Notes: generated from the letters alone by a model not told the origin. DNA of 64,000 nt from Enterococcus_K sp051713825 (GCF_051713825.1 NZ_JBIOQR010000001.1:620001-684000); one strand, 5' to 3'; shown: positions 33,663 to 43,522, counted from the first letter of the stretch. Program-made: numbers and translations.

Positions 33663-34955
33663 ATGAGTTATCAACGTCCAAAAGGGACAAATGATATTTT
33701 ACCTGGAGAATCAGAAAAATGGCAATTTGTTGAAGAAACTGCCCGTATCATATTTAGAGATTACCAATTTAACGAGATTCGCACACCGATTTTTGAACAT
33801 TATGAAGTCATTGCTCGAAGTGTTGGTGACACAACGGATATTGTCTCAAAAGAAATGTATGATTTTTATGATAAAGGGGATCGTCATGTAACCTTGCGTC
33901 CTGAAGGAACAGCACCAATTGTTCGTTCTTATGTTGAAAATAAATTGTTTGGACCAGAATTTACGAAGCCGTTTAAAACATTTTATATGGGGCCAATGTT
34001 TCGTTATGAACGTCCGCAAAAAGGACGCTTGCGTCAGTTTCACCAAATTGGCGTTGAAGCTTTTGGAAGTGCTAATCCTGCAACGGATGTGGAAACGATG
34101 GCGATGGCATTGGATTTCTTCAAACAATTGGGTATTCAAAAAATTCGTTTAGTGATTAACTCATTAGGTGATCAAGAGACGCGTCAAAATTATCGTCAAG
34201 CACTGATTGATTATTTGGAACCGCACATAGAAGAGCTAAGTGAGGATTCCAAACGTCGCTTACATGAAAACCCGTTACGCGTATTGGATAGTAAAGACAA
34301 AAAGGACAAGCAGTTTGTAGCAGATGCACCGTCTATTTTGGATTACTTGAGTGAAGAGGCAAGCGTCCATTTTGAAGCAGTCAAAGCTATGTTAGAGGCT
34401 TTAGCGATTCCTTTTGAAGTAGATAAAAATATGGTGCGAGGATTGGATTATTATACGCATACTATTTTTGAAATCATGAGTGACGCACCAGGGATGGGCG
34501 CGCAGTCTACCATTTGTGCGGGTGGCCGTTATGACCGTTTAGTCGAAGAATTGGGTGGACCGCAAACGCCAGGCTTTGGTTTTGCTTTGGGAATTGAACG
34601 CGTGTTAATTACACTAGAGGCAGAAGAGGTGATGATTCCAACGCTTGATGAGATTGATGCCTATGTGGTTGGCTTGGGAGAAGAGACGAATATTGAATCG
34701 CTCAAAGTGGTACAAGCGATTCGTAATTTTGGCTTTTCAGCAGACAGAGATTTTATGAACAGAAAAGCGAAAGCGCAGTTTAAGTCAGCGGATAAAGCCC
34801 ATGCGAAGTTGGTCTTAACGTTGGGTGAAGAGGAATTAAATGATGGGGTCATTAAGATTAAAGTGATGGCCACAAGGGACGAACACACGGTTTCTCTAGA
34901 TGAAATTTATCAACAATTTGATGAAATTTATGATGCGTTGTTAACAAAAAAATAA
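33663..34955 (+). CDS. hisS: Histidyl-tRNA synthetase
   Basis: 430 residues, class II synthetase. RPKGTNDILPGES at the N-terminus, motif 2 PMFRYERPQKGRLRQFHQIG with the catalytic arginine, LDYYTHTIFEI, and motif 3 GFGFALGIERV. The C-terminal anticodon-binding domain starts at about 330. ATG 33663 has AGGAGAG upstream. It charges tRNA-His. It is first in a two-gene operon with aspS, controlled by the T-box. Confidence 0.97.
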   Translation: MSYQRPKGTNDILPGESEKWQFVEETARIIFRDYQFNEIRTPIFEHYEVIARSVGDTTDIVSKEMYDFYDKGDRHVTLRPEGTAPIVRSYVENKLFGPEFTKPFKTFYMGPMFRYERPQKGRLRQFHQIGVEAFGSANPATDVETMAMALDFFKQLGIQKIRLVINSLGDQETRQNYRQALIDYLEPHIEELSEDSKRRLHENPLRVLDSKDKKDKQFVADAPSILDYLSEEASVHFEAVKAMLEALAIPFEVDKNMVRGLDYYTHTIFEIMSDAPGMGAQSTICAGGRYDRLVEELGGPQTPGFGFALGIERVLITLEAEEVMIPTLDEIDAYVVGLGEETNIESLKVVQAIRNFGFSADRDFMNRKAKAQFKSADKAHAKLVLTLGEEELNDGVIKIKVMATRDEHTVSLDEIYQQFDEIYDALLTKK

Positions 34956-34987
34956 AGGTTATACAGGAGTAAGGGAGAGAAAAAAGG

Positions 34988-36757
34988 ATGGCAAAAAGAA
35001 CAGTTTATAATGGATTAGTTTCAAGTGAACAATTAGGTCAGGTTGTGACTTTAAAAGGATGGGTTCAAAAAAGACGTGATCATGGAGGCGTGATTTTTAT
35101 CGATTTGCGTGACCGCGAAGGAATCGTTCAAATTGTGTTTAATCCTGAGATTTCAAAAGAAGCTTGGGAAATTGCTGACAAATGTCGAAGTGAATATGTA
35201 ATTGAAATTACTGGAACAGTCCGAAATCGTGATGCTGAAGTGATTAATCCCAAAATGAAAACTGGTGAATTTGAAGTAATGGCAACAGAAATTACTGTTT
35301 TAAATACAGCGAAGACACCACCATTTACGATTGAAGACGACCAAATTATTGGCGATGAAATCCGTATGAAATACCGTTATTTGGATTTACGTCGCCCCAA
35401 AATGACTAACAATATCAAATTAAGAAATGATACGACAAAAGCCATTCGTCATTATTTAGACGATCAAGATTTCTTAGACATTGAAACACCCTATCTTGCG
35501 AAATCAACACCAGAAGGGGCTCGTGACTATTTAGTACCTTCTCGTGTACATGCTGGGCATTTTTATGCGTTACCTCAATCACCACAAATTTTCAAACAGT
35601 TATTGATGAATGCTGGGTTTGACAGATATTATCAAATTGTTCGTTGTTTCCGTGATGAGGATTTACGTGGAGACCGCCAGCCTGAATTTACACAAGTCGA
35701 TATTGAAACTACTTTCTTAACTGCTAAAGAAATTCAAGAGCATACAGAAGCATTGATTGCCAAAGTGATGAAGGATGTTAAGGGAATTGAAGTGAGCTTA
35801 CCATTCCCTAGAATGACATACGATGATGCAATGGCGCGCTACGGAAGCGATAAACCGGACACGCGTTTTGATATGGAATTAATTGACATCAGTGAGACGG
35901 TTAAAGATGTGGAGTTCAAGGTTTTCCAAATGGCGCTAGAAAACGGTGGTGTTGTTAAAGCGGTCAATGCTAAAGGTGCGGCTGACAAATATTCACGTAA
36001 GGATATGGATCAACTAGGGCAATACGTTTCTCAATTTGGTGCAAAGGGTTTGGCTTGGTTAAAAGTTGAAGAAGATGGTTTGAAAGGCCCAATCGCGAAA
36101 TTCATTACAGAAGCTACTGAGGATATCGTGAAAGCAACCAATGCTGAAGTGGGCGACTTGTTGATGTTTGGCGCGGATAAAGCAGAGATCGTTGCAGCGA
36201 CTCTAGGAGCAGTTCGTTCTCGTATGGGCAAAGAGTTAGGCTTAATTGACGAAAGTAAATTTAACTTCTTGTGGGTGACTGACTGGCCACAATTTGAATA
36301 TGATGCAGAAGCGGGTCGTTATGTCTCTGCGCATCACCCATTCACTATGCCAAAAGAATCAGACGTGCCGTTGTTAGATACGGATCCTGCATCAGTTTAT
36401 GCGGAGGCTTATGATATTGTATTGAACGGTTATGAATTGGGTGGCGGATCATTACGTATTCATACGCGCGAGTTGCAAGAAAAAGTCTTTGAAACGTTAG
36501 GCTTTTCTAAAGAGGATATGGAAGAACAATTTGGTTTCTTACTCGAAGCATTAGATTATGGTTTCCCTCCACATGGTGGAATCGCGTTAGGTCTTGACCG
36601 TTTTGCGATGTTGCTTTCTGGCGAGGAAAACATTCGTGAAGTAATTGCCTTTCCTAAAAACGGGAAAGCTGTTGACCCAATGTCCGCTGCACCAAGTACA
36701 GTTTCTCCTCTTCAATTATTCGAATTGAACATTGATGTTACAGCAATCGAAGAATAA
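34988..36757 (+). CDS. aspS: Aspartyl-tRNA synthetase, bacterial type
   Basis: 589 residues. N-terminal OB-fold (TLKGWVQKRRDHGGVIFIDLRDREGIVQIVF), catalytic class II core with motif 2 FRDEDLRGDRQPEFTQVDIE, the bacterial GAD insertion (about 290-420), and motif 3 PPHGGIALGLDRF. The length fits the bacterial form. It charges tRNA-Asp. It lies 32 bases after hisS, so both depend on the same T-box. The candidate GAC specifier matches this gene. Confidence 0.97.
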   Translation: MAKRTVYNGLVSSEQLGQVVTLKGWVQKRRDHGGVIFIDLRDREGIVQIVFNPEISKEAWEIADKCRSEYVIEITGTVRNRDAEVINPKMKTGEFEVMATEITVLNTAKTPPFTIEDDQIIGDEIRMKYRYLDLRRPKMTNNIKLRNDTTKAIRHYLDDQDFLDIETPYLAKSTPEGARDYLVPSRVHAGHFYALPQSPQIFKQLLMNAGFDRYYQIVRCFRDEDLRGDRQPEFTQVDIETTFLTAKEIQEHTEALIAKVMKDVKGIEVSLPFPRMTYDDAMARYGSDKPDTRFDMELIDISETVKDVEFKVFQMALENGGVVKAVNAKGAADKYSRKDMDQLGQYVSQFGAKGLAWLKVEEDGLKGPIAKFITEATEDIVKATNAEVGDLLMFGADKAEIVAATLGAVRSRMGKELGLIDESKFNFLWVTDWPQFEYDAEAGRYVSAHHPFTMPKESDVPLLDTDPASVYAEAYDIVLNGYELGGGSLRIHTRELQEKVFETLGFSKEDMEEQFGFLLEALDYGFPPHGGIALGLDRFAMLLSGEENIREVIAFPKNGKAVDPMSAAPSTVSPLQLFELNIDVTAIEE

Positions 36758-36778
36758 AATTAAAAAACAGAAAATTTT

Positions 36779-36808
36779 AAGGACAACTTATCGGGTTGTC
36801 CTTTTCTT
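36779..36808 (+). terminator. Terminator after aspS
   Basis: AAGGACAAC and GTTGTCCTT with a 7-base loop, followed by TTCTTTC. Confidence 0.8.
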
Positions 36809-36863
36809 TCTTTCTGAAAACCCGTATAATGTGGGGGAGAAATCAATAAAGTGAGGCTTTTTC

Positions 36864-37739
36864 ATGAGAAAAAAAGTAGAGAACTGGGCCCATCATGATT
36901 ATACGACCAAGTTTTCAGTTGCTATCGTTTATGCATTATTAGCGTCAGTTGCCATTAATTTTTTCTACCAACCGGGGAATATCTATTCGAGTGGAATCAC
37001 TGGGTTGGCGCAAATTTTGACCACCTTATCCAAAAAAATTGTTGGATTTAATGTGCCAATCTCTACGACCTTGTATCTATTAAATATTCCATTATTTGTA
37101 TTGTCATGGTTGAAAATTGGTCGGAAATTCACCGTTTTTACAGTTATCACAGTCACCTTGACGTCATTTTTTATTCATATTGTTCCTGAAACAGTTCTTT
37201 CGACAGATCCAATTATCTGTGCCATTTTTGGTGGAGCAGTTATGGGCGTCGGGATTGGTTTTGCGCTGAAAAATGGCTTGTCATCAGGTGGTTTAGATAT
37301 TTTAAGTATCACGATTCGGAAAAAAACGGGCCGTTCTGTCGGCTCTATCTCGATTTATTTTAATGCTTTAATTGTCTTTGTTGCGGGGGTTCTTTTTGGC
37401 TGGCAGTATATGTTTTATAGCACGTTGTCTATTTTTGTTAGTGGAAAAGTAACTGATGCCGTGTTTACCAAGCAGAAAAAGATGCAAGTGATGATTGTGA
37501 CCAAACATCCAGAGAAAGTCGTCAGTGAGATTCAGAAAAAATTACGTCGAGGGATTACGATTATTAATGAGGCAGAAGGCGCCTATAAACATGATAAACA
37601 AACGGTTCTATTAACTATTGTGACACGTTTTGAGCTTCCTCAACTAGAGGTAGCGATGCGTTGTTCAGATCCGCATGCCTTTGTTAGTATCGCGGACAAT
37701 GTCCAAATTCTCGGGCGTTTTTATGAAGAAGACTTGTAA
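36864..37739 (+). CDS. YitT-family membrane protein (DUF161/DUF2179)
   Basis: 291 residues. There are about five to six TM segments in the first 200 residues (AIVYALLASVAINFFYQPGN, SSGITGLAQIL, GGAVMGVGIGFALKNGLSSGGLD, SISIYFNALIVFVAGVLFG) and a soluble C-terminal DUF2179 domain of about 80 residues (KMQVMIVTKHPEKVVSEI and VSIADNVQILGRFYEEDL). The start is ATG 36864. Family function is unresolved, with suggestions of metabolite or ion transport. Single gene between two terminators. Confidence 0.88.
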   Translation: MRKKVENWAHHDYTTKFSVAIVYALLASVAINFFYQPGNIYSSGITGLAQILTTLSKKIVGFNVPISTTLYLLNIPLFVLSWLKIGRKFTVFTVITVTLTSFFIHIVPETVLSTDPIICAIFGGAVMGVGIGFALKNGLSSGGLDILSITIRKKTGRSVGSISIYFNALIVFVAGVLFGWQYMFYSTLSIFVSGKVTDAVFTKQKKMQVMIVTKHPEKVVSEIQKKLRRGITIINEAEGAYKHDKQTVLLTIVTRFELPQLEVAMRCSDPHAFVSIADNVQILGRFYEEDL

Positions 37740-37748
37740 AAAATAATA

Positions 37749-37800
37749 AATAGGTACCGATCTCCAAAAGCGGCGAGACTTTTGGCGGTCGGTATTTTTT
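37749..37800 (+). terminator. Terminator after the YitT gene
   Basis: AATAGGTACCGATCTCCAAAAG pairs almost completely with CTTTTGGCGGTCGGTATT, followed by TTTT. This is one of the strongest hairpins in the window. The rest of the gap to 38057 shows only a TATAAT at 38011-38016. Confidence 0.85.
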
Positions 37801-38057
37801 ATAGAGATATTGGTTGTGGCTTGAGGGGATGGTATACATTTTTCTATTACAAAGCCAATACGAGATGTCGAATTCTTAACATTTATTAAATTATTTTGAA
37901 AGTCAGTCGAAAAATTAAAAATAGTCTCCTTTTTTCTGACGTTTTGTGGGAATATAGAGGAAGCAGAAAAGTTCTTCTTATTCAGTTCAGATATTGTTTG
38001 GGAACTGTTGTATAATAGGAAGCAACATGAAATAATTTGAAAAGTTGGAATTTATCG

Positions 38058-39911
38058 ATGGGAAAACAAAAACGATTAAAGACTAGTCGCTACATTACCG
38101 GGATCGACGGGATTCGTTCGCTCGCTGTGATTGGCGTGATATTATATCATCTACTTCCTTCGACGATGAAGGGTGGATATTTAGGGGTTCCAGTATTTTT
38201 TACCGTGTCTGGTTATTTGATTACGGACTTGCTCTGTCAGGAGTGGGAACAAGATAAACGAATTGGTATTGGTCAATTTTATGCGAGGCGAATGAAACGT
38301 CTGTATCCAAGTTTAGTTTTTTTATTGGTCACGGCCTCTGCCTACATTACCTTATTCCAAAGAAATCTATTAACCAATTTGCGAGAAACGGTCTTTAGCT
38401 CGCTGGTTTATTTGAATAACTGGTGGCAAATTAACAACGGCTTATCCTATTTTGACCGGTTTGCTAATGAATCACCATTTACTCATATCTGGTCACTAGC
38501 AGTTGAAGGGCAGAATTACTTGATATGGCCAGTTTTATTTTATCTATTGATGAAATTTGTCAAAAGAAGAGATCGAATCTTTTATTTTATTATGACCCTT
38601 TCTGTGGTATCAGCTATTCTCATGGCTGTTTTGTACACACCGAATGTCGATCCTACAAGGGTCTACTATGGTACAGATACGCGCTTTTTCTCTATTGGTT
38701 TGGGGAGTGCACTGGCTTTTGTCTGGCCGAGTACCAAGTTAAAAAAAGAAGTGCCAAAACAGGCCAAACGATTGATGAATATTGCTGGACTTGTCTCTCT
38801 TTTAGGTTTGACATTGGCCTTCTTATTATTAGATGCGCATTATAACATCATTTATTATGGAGGCATGTTCGTCGTCAGCTTATTGTGTGCGATTTTAGTG
38901 GCAGTAACTGCTCATCCAGGTGCGAGTATCAATCGATGGTTGACTAACCCTGTATTTACGTGGATTGGTAAACGGAGCTATGGCATATATTTGTACCAGT
39001 TTCCAATTATGATATTTTATGAGTCAAAAATTTCTAATCTAGGGGATCAAGTAGGATTACACACAGCGATTGAGTTGATTTTAATCCTCGGTGTCAGCGA
39101 ACTTTCTTATCGTTTTATTGAGCAGCCGTTTAATCGATTTAATTATGATTTGTGGCTGACGAAATTAAAACAACGACTAAAAACGCCGTTAGTACCAAAA
39201 GAAATTGCTCTAGTAACTGTCTCAGGATTGGTCTTTTTGACGGCGTTAGTTGGTTGGGTTATTGCACCCAATAATACGTTAACTGCTGATCAAAGTGAAC
39301 TTCAACAGCAAATCGCTGATAATAAAAAGGTCGCTGAAAAAAGTAAAACATCGAGTCCAAAAGCTATTTCTTCTGAGCAGTTAACGAAAAAATACGAGTT
39401 AACCGCTGAACAAGCGGAACAAGCCAAAGATTTATCAATCACTATGTTTGGCGATTCATTGGCGTTAGGTGCTACGACTGATTTACAAGATGTTTTTCCA
39501 AAAGTTGTCGTTGATGGTGAAGTTGGGCGTCAGCTGTATGATAGCCCGCCGATGATTCAATCATTGATTGACCAAAATTTGTTGGCAGAGAATGTGTTAA
39601 TGATCTTAGGGACAAACGGATCATTTACAGAAGCGCAGATGGACGACGTGATGCGAACCTTAGGCGACCGCAATATTTATTGGGTCAACACGCATGTACC
39701 AACGAAGCGTTGGCAAAATGAGGTGAATGCGATGTTAGCGAATGCCGAAAAGAAATATGATAATTTAGTGGTGATTGATTGGTACGATTATAGTAATGAT
39801 CATGATGAGTGGTTCCGTTCCGACCGTGTCCACCCAAATGAACAGGGAATGGAACACTATGTATCCTTCATTTCTGCCAAGATACTGGAAAATATAAATA
39901 CAAAAAATTAA
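38058..39911 (+). CDS. oatA: Peptidoglycan O-acetyltransferase, OatA-like
   Basis: 617 residues from ATG 38058. A TTG at 38037 would add seven residues, and neither has a strong ribosome site. The N-terminal acyltransferase-3 domain has about ten TM helices with RYITGIDGIRSLAVIGVILYH (active-site His), FFTVSGYLIT and RRMKRLYPSL. A linker at about 400-455 leads to an extracellular SGNH esterase-like domain with GDSLALGA (Ser467), LGTNG, and DRVHPN (Asp589, His592). This is the layout of OatA, which acetylates MurNAc and gives lysozyme resistance. Single gene, with terminators on both sides. Confidence 0.9.
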   Translation: MGKQKRLKTSRYITGIDGIRSLAVIGVILYHLLPSTMKGGYLGVPVFFTVSGYLITDLLCQEWEQDKRIGIGQFYARRMKRLYPSLVFLLVTASAYITLFQRNLLTNLRETVFSSLVYLNNWWQINNGLSYFDRFANESPFTHIWSLAVEGQNYLIWPVLFYLLMKFVKRRDRIFYFIMTLSVVSAILMAVLYTPNVDPTRVYYGTDTRFFSIGLGSALAFVWPSTKLKKEVPKQAKRLMNIAGLVSLLGLTLAFLLLDAHYNIIYYGGMFVVSLLCAILVAVTAHPGASINRWLTNPVFTWIGKRSYGIYLYQFPIMIFYESKISNLGDQVGLHTAIELILILGVSELSYRFIEQPFNRFNYDLWLTKLKQRLKTPLVPKEIALVTVSGLVFLTALVGWVIAPNNTLTADQSELQQQIADNKKVAEKSKTSSPKAISSEQLTKKYELTAEQAEQAKDLSITMFGDSLALGATTDLQDVFPKVVVDGEVGRQLYDSPPMIQSLIDQNLLAENVLMILGTNGSFTEAQMDDVMRTLGDRNIYWVNTHVPTKRWQNEVNAMLANAEKKYDNLVVIDWYDYSNDHDEWFRSDRVHPNEQGMEHYVSFISAKILENINTKN

Positions 39912-39976
39912 TGAATCTGGTTGTTTGACGAGCGTTAGGCTGTTTCTTCCTCGTTCAATAGGTTCAAGGGATAGTT

Positions 39977-40013
39977 AACCCAGCGCAAAAGGAATTCTTT
40001 TTGTGCTGGGTTT
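39977..40013 (+). terminator. Terminator after the OatA-like gene
   Basis: AACCCAGCGCAAAAGGAATTC folds back on CTTTTTGTGCTGGGTT and is followed by TTTT. Confidence 0.8.
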
Positions 40014-40043
40014 TACATAACAGTGAAATAGAGGGAGTTATTT

Positions 40044-40438
40044 ATGAAGAAAATGTTACGAGTTCTACTCTATTTTTTTATGGTGTGATTGTTTTATTGA
40101 TGGTTGTTATGGTTCATGGTTTTTGGGGAGACCAACAGACTTTTTCAACAAGTGAGAAGGAGAAAACTACAGCAACTATTCAAGTGGATGAACATAAGGT
40201 CAAGACCTACAACTTTCCAGAAAATGATTATGGTGTGGAGGCTTCAAAATCGGCTTGGCGAGACGGCGATGAAGTGACAATCTATTACTTAAAAGACCAA
40301 CCAGATGTAGTAGCTGAAAATCCTTATACCTATCATTCTAAATCTGAGATATTTTCTCCACTATTTACGATTTTAATTTTTCTCCTATTGATAGCTATAG
40401 ATATTTTTGTCCGTTATGTTATGCATCGATTAGTGTAG
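40044..40438 (+). pseudogene. Two-TM membrane protein gene with a T-run frameshift
   Basis: ATG 40044 has GAGGGAG upstream and starts MKKMLRVLLYFF, but hits TGA after 14 codons. The continuation YGVIVLLMVVMVHGFWGDQQ is in another frame and stays open to 40438. The switch falls in the seven-T run 40073-40079, and eight Ts would restore one frame. The product would have TM1 near residues 8-30, an extracellular beta-rich domain (ATIQVDEHKVKTYNF, WRDGDEVTIYYLKDQPDVV) and a C-terminal TM. The family is unrecognised. It could be a real mutation, a phase-variable tract, ribosomal slippage or a sequencing error. Confidence 0.6.
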
Positions 40439-40793
40439 TTGTGGAGGACAGTTAGCTTGTTTAAAAGCGATGGAATAAGAAGGCAGAAAAGCTTTAAACT
40501 TCTTTAAGTCTGTGTTTGGCTTAAAAGGCTAGGCAATTCGCAATAGAAAAAGGATTATATAATATTGAGGTGTTGGAAAGCTATTGATAATAGTTTTTTT
40601 TGCAACTTTCATGAGACCAACGTAGCAAGGCCACCTCCATGATTCCTTCTATAAAAAAGCTCGCAGTCTGGTAGCAAGCTGATTTATTCAGGGGTTTTAA
40701 CGCAGAATGGTAAGGATTGATTGCTTGTTGGAAGCTCAAAACCTCGGCTTGCTGAGGCTCTCTTAAGGTGTAGATGGCTCAGGTGCTTACTCT
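40439..40793. other. Gene-free stretch downstream of convergent genes
   Basis: No coding frame worth reporting. Small hairpins are visible: CCTC/GAGG at about 40743-40760, and GGTGCTT/AAGCACC at 40778-40803. The latter contains the stop codon of the minus-strand GIY-YIG gene and may act as its weak terminator. Confidence 0.4.
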
Positions 40794-41081
40794 TTAAGCA
40801 CCCGGCACTGGATAGCTTGAGGGTGGGTTGCTTAAATAAGCTTCTTTTTTTTTGCGATCTAAGCGTTTAAAGGCAGCCTCGGCTTTGGTAGCTTCACTTC
40901 GAGTAGAAAAGACTTCGGCGTGAATCATTTCTAAAGGTCTGCGGCTTTCTGGATGGGTATATTTTGCGCCGATTCCTTTGTTGTGTTCGGAGAGGCGGCG
41001 AGCTAGATCAGTCGTATAACCACCATAAAAGGTATTATCTTTACAATGAAGCACATAAAAAAAATGGGTGTCAGCGACCAT
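40794..41081 (-). CDS. GIY-YIG domain protein (UPF0213/YhbQ type)
   Basis: 95 residues. HFFYVLHCKDNTFYGGYTTDLARRLSEHN is the GIY-YIG nuclease core in its YhbQ-type variant, with the catalytic Tyr and Arg, and KAEAAFKRLDRKKKEAYL closes the domain. Proteins of this group are small nucleases of uncertain role in DNA repair or RNA processing. The start overlaps the end of the trmN6 gene by 11 bases, a pairing common in Firmicutes. Confidence 0.88.
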   Translation of the reverse strand: MVADTHFFYVLHCKDNTFYGGYTTDLARRLSEHNKGIGAKYTHPESRRPLEMIHAEVFSTRSEATKAEAAFKRLDRKKKEAYLSNPPSSYPVPGA

Positions 41082-41805
41082 AAAGCATCTCCTTTAACTC
41101 TGGGGTGTACTCGTCTGATTGGTTATAAGTGAATAGTGGAGGGAGAACTTTAAAGCCATCCATTTTGCCATCTTTAATTCCTTCAATCAGTAAAGCATTG
41201 GCTTCTTTGCCAGCCTTTGGATAGACAAATTGCACTTTTTTGGGAGCAATTCGTTGTTGTTTCATTTCTTCAATAATTTCTAAAAAACGATCTGGCCGGT
41301 GAACCATAGCGAGTCGGCCATTTGTTTTTAGAAGCTTAGATGAGACAGTCATCACTTCACGTAAATTTGTATGAATCTCATGGCGGGCAATCGCCAAGTA
41401 GGGATTGGGATTCTTTTGGCTAGTCGAAAGCTCCTTGAAGTAAGGCGGATTACAAACGACTAAATCAACGGAGTCCGGTTTTACTTTTTGACAAGTATCC
41501 TTTAAATCCATTTCATAAACATGTAGTTGGTTTTCTAGATTGTTTAACTGAATACTTCGTTGCGCCATATCTGCGAGACGAGGTTGGAGCTCAACTTGGA
41601 TAATTTCTGTTTGGGTCTTGCGGCTCATAAACAAACCGACTGCGCCATTTCCTGCACATAAATCAACAATGCGTCCTTTTTTTGGTAGGGTCGGGAAATT
41701 GGCTAGGAGGACGGCGTCAATTGAAAAAGAAAAGACCTCATTACTTTGAATAATCTGGATATCTTCAGCATAAAGCTGATCGATTCTTTCGCCATCTTTT
41801 AGCAT
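41071..41805 (-). CDS. trmN6: tRNA1(Val) adenine-N6 methyltransferase
   Basis: 244 residues from ATG 41805, with GGAGGAA about 9 bases upstream. The TTG at 41814 sits too close to that ribosome site. SAM-binding motif IVDLCAGNGAVGLFM (about 45-59) and catalytic VVCNPPYF, the N6-adenine methyltransferase signature. FSIDAVLLANF is typical of the TrmN6/YabB group. It modifies A37 of tRNA-Val. It is coupled by overlap to the GIY-YIG gene and divergent from plsC. Confidence 0.88.
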   Translation of the reverse strand: MLKDGERIDQLYAEDIQIIQSNEVFSFSIDAVLLANFPTLPKKGRIVDLCAGNGAVGLFMSRKTQTEIIQVELQPRLADMAQRSIQLNNLENQLHVYEMDLKDTCQKVKPDSVDLVVCNPPYFKELSTSQKNPNPYLAIARHEIHTNLREVMTVSSKLLKTNGRLAMVHRPDRFLEIIEEMKQQRIAPKKVQFVYPKAGKEANALLIEGIKDGKMDGFKVLPPLFTYNQSDEYTPELKEMLYGR

Positions 41806-41935
41806 ATGTGACAATTCCTCCTTGAAAATTGATAAGAACTACTTAAAAAATTCATGCTTATGTATTATACTACGTTTAGTGGAGAGAAGAAATAGTCAAA
41901 GAGTTTTTGACTGGCTCCAAGGAGAGGAAGAGAGT

Positions 41936-42556
41936 ATGTTTTATAGATTTATGCGCGGTGTCGTCCGATTCGTGTTATTTGTACTGAATGGCAATGCCCA
42001 ATATCAAAATAAAGAAAAGTTACCAAAAAATGAGAATTACATCCTAGTTGCCCCACATAGAACGTGGTGGGAGCCGCTATATTTAGCTGTTGCCGCTGCA
42101 CCGAAGCAATTTAGTTTTATGGCTAAAGAAGAGTTGTTTAAGAATCCCATTCTATCTTTTATTTTGAGACATGCCAATGCTTTTCCAGTCAATCGTGATA
42201 ATCCGGGGCCGAGTGCGATTAAGACGCCGGTTAAGCGATTAAAATCAACAGAGTTAAGTCTGATTATGTTTCCAAGTGGAACAAGACATTCGACAGATTT
42301 AAAAGGTGGCATGGCATTGATTGCTAAAATGTCTAAAACAAGAATTGTCCCTAGCGTATACCAAGGACCGCTAACATTTGGTGATTTGTTAAAACGTAAA
42401 AGAGTTGTCATCAGATTTGGTGAACCGATCGATATTAGCGATATCAAAAAGATGGATAAAGAAGGCTTGGCAGAGGTTGAACGTCGTACGCAAGAAGCCT
42501 TTAATCAGTTAGATAAAGAAATCAATCCTGATTTTACTTATGAAGCAAAGAAATAA
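41936..42556 (+). CDS. plsC: 1-acyl-glycerol-3-phosphate acyltransferase-like protein
   Basis: 206 residues from ATG 41936, with AAGGAGAGGAAG upstream. The longer frame to 41822 crosses the intergenic region. The acyltransferase blocks are present but altered. Block I is HRTWWE (H-x4-E) rather than H-x4-D, and block III is FPSGTR rather than FPEGTR. VPSVYQGPLTFG matches the last block. PlsC adds the second acyl chain of phospholipid precursors at the membrane. The conservative Asp-to-Glu change could keep the His-acid dyad working, but the enzyme may be a diverged paralogue. Single gene, followed by a strong terminator. Confidence 0.82.
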   Translation: MFYRFMRGVVRFVLFVLNGNAQYQNKEKLPKNENYILVAPHRTWWEPLYLAVAAAPKQFSFMAKEELFKNPILSFILRHANAFPVNRDNPGPSAIKTPVKRLKSTELSLIMFPSGTRHSTDLKGGMALIAKMSKTRIVPSVYQGPLTFGDLLKRKRVVIRFGEPIDISDIKKMDKEGLAEVERRTQEAFNQLDKEINPDFTYEAKK

Positions 42557-42610
42557 ATCGTAGGTGAAAAATTATCAGATGACATGACGAGTTAGATGAG
42601 GAAATAAATA

Positions 42611-42666
42611 AAAAAATGCGTCCTATGGGTTAGACAAAAAAAGTCTGACACGTGGGACGCATTTTG
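42611..42666. terminator. Terminator after plsC
   Basis: AAAAAATGCGTCC and GGGACGCATTTT with an inner GTTAGAC/GTCTGAC stem. It can act on both strands because A-run and T-run flank it. Confidence 0.8.
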
Positions 42667-42741
42667 CAAGAGGAATTCCGCCATCGCTTTGATTTTTTTA
42701 GTTAGCTCCGCGCCTTACAAGTAATTACACAAGTTGACTAA

Positions 42742-43215
42742 AACTATAGCTTTTTATCGTCTGTGAAGCATTGGTTAATACGATGGATTGAAAAGTTGGT
42801 GAAACCATTCTTCGTATAAAATTCACAATTCTTAACTGTTAGAGTCATCAAGGTGACGACTCCGCCATCATTGTCTTGAATGTAAGGGAGCGGGCAATCT
42901 TGAAGTAGTTTTCCGCAATCCCCTTTCCTTGAAATTGATTGTGGACAGCGAGTGTATCTACATACCAAGAATCTGGATAGGACTGTTCTATGGAAGTCGT
43001 TGCCTTATGATTAATCGTTAAAAACCGGGAGAAGGCTTTTAGTCCTAAGAGGGTAATTAAGCGCCCGCCACCAGCTAACGCAAAATCAAAAAAGTTAATT
43101 TCGGGGCTATTCTTTTTTCCACTAATACGGCAGTTACCAGTTTATTTTCTATTGAACGAATAAAATAGTAGAAAGCTTCTATTTCAAAATCAGCTGAGTC
43201 AGTTCTTTAAAAATG
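42742..43215 (-). pseudogene. Decayed GNAT-family acetyltransferase
   Basis: On the minus strand, pieces in different frames follow the GNAT order: SIENKLVTAVLVEK, then SYPDSWYVDTLAVHNQFQGKG (the acetyl-CoA-binding beta4-alpha3 region with QxxGxG-like loop), then VVTLMTLTVKNCEFYTKNGFTNFSIH (C-terminal strand). At least two frameshifts and a stop separate them. No functional start is seen. It fills most of the 42557-43522 gap. Confidence 0.6.
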
Positions 43216-43522
43216 AAGATGACTGGGCAAAGATTTCTTGGACATTCTATCTTATACAGGTTATTTCTCGATTTATTGTGAGAAAATTTTACTCTTTAAT
43301 CAGAGCATTTGGGCTAGTTGCCGTAAAGGTTTGGGTTATTCATCCTGTCGAGCGGCTGCAACAAATCCGCCTTTATCTAACTAATTGTAGATAAAAGGAG
43401 TGAATTCTTAGGTTTTGAATGAAAATATGTCACGAAATTCTTGAAATTTGTTATAATAGTAAGAAGCCCTATTTTAGGGAACTCGAGAGAAAAAGACGAG
43501 CAACAAGGTTGAGGTGGAAAAC

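Noticed and set aside
42744..42968. 74-codon minus-strand frame as a separate gene
   Set aside because: It is the C-terminal piece of a frameshifted acetyltransferase relic that continues upstream in other frames.
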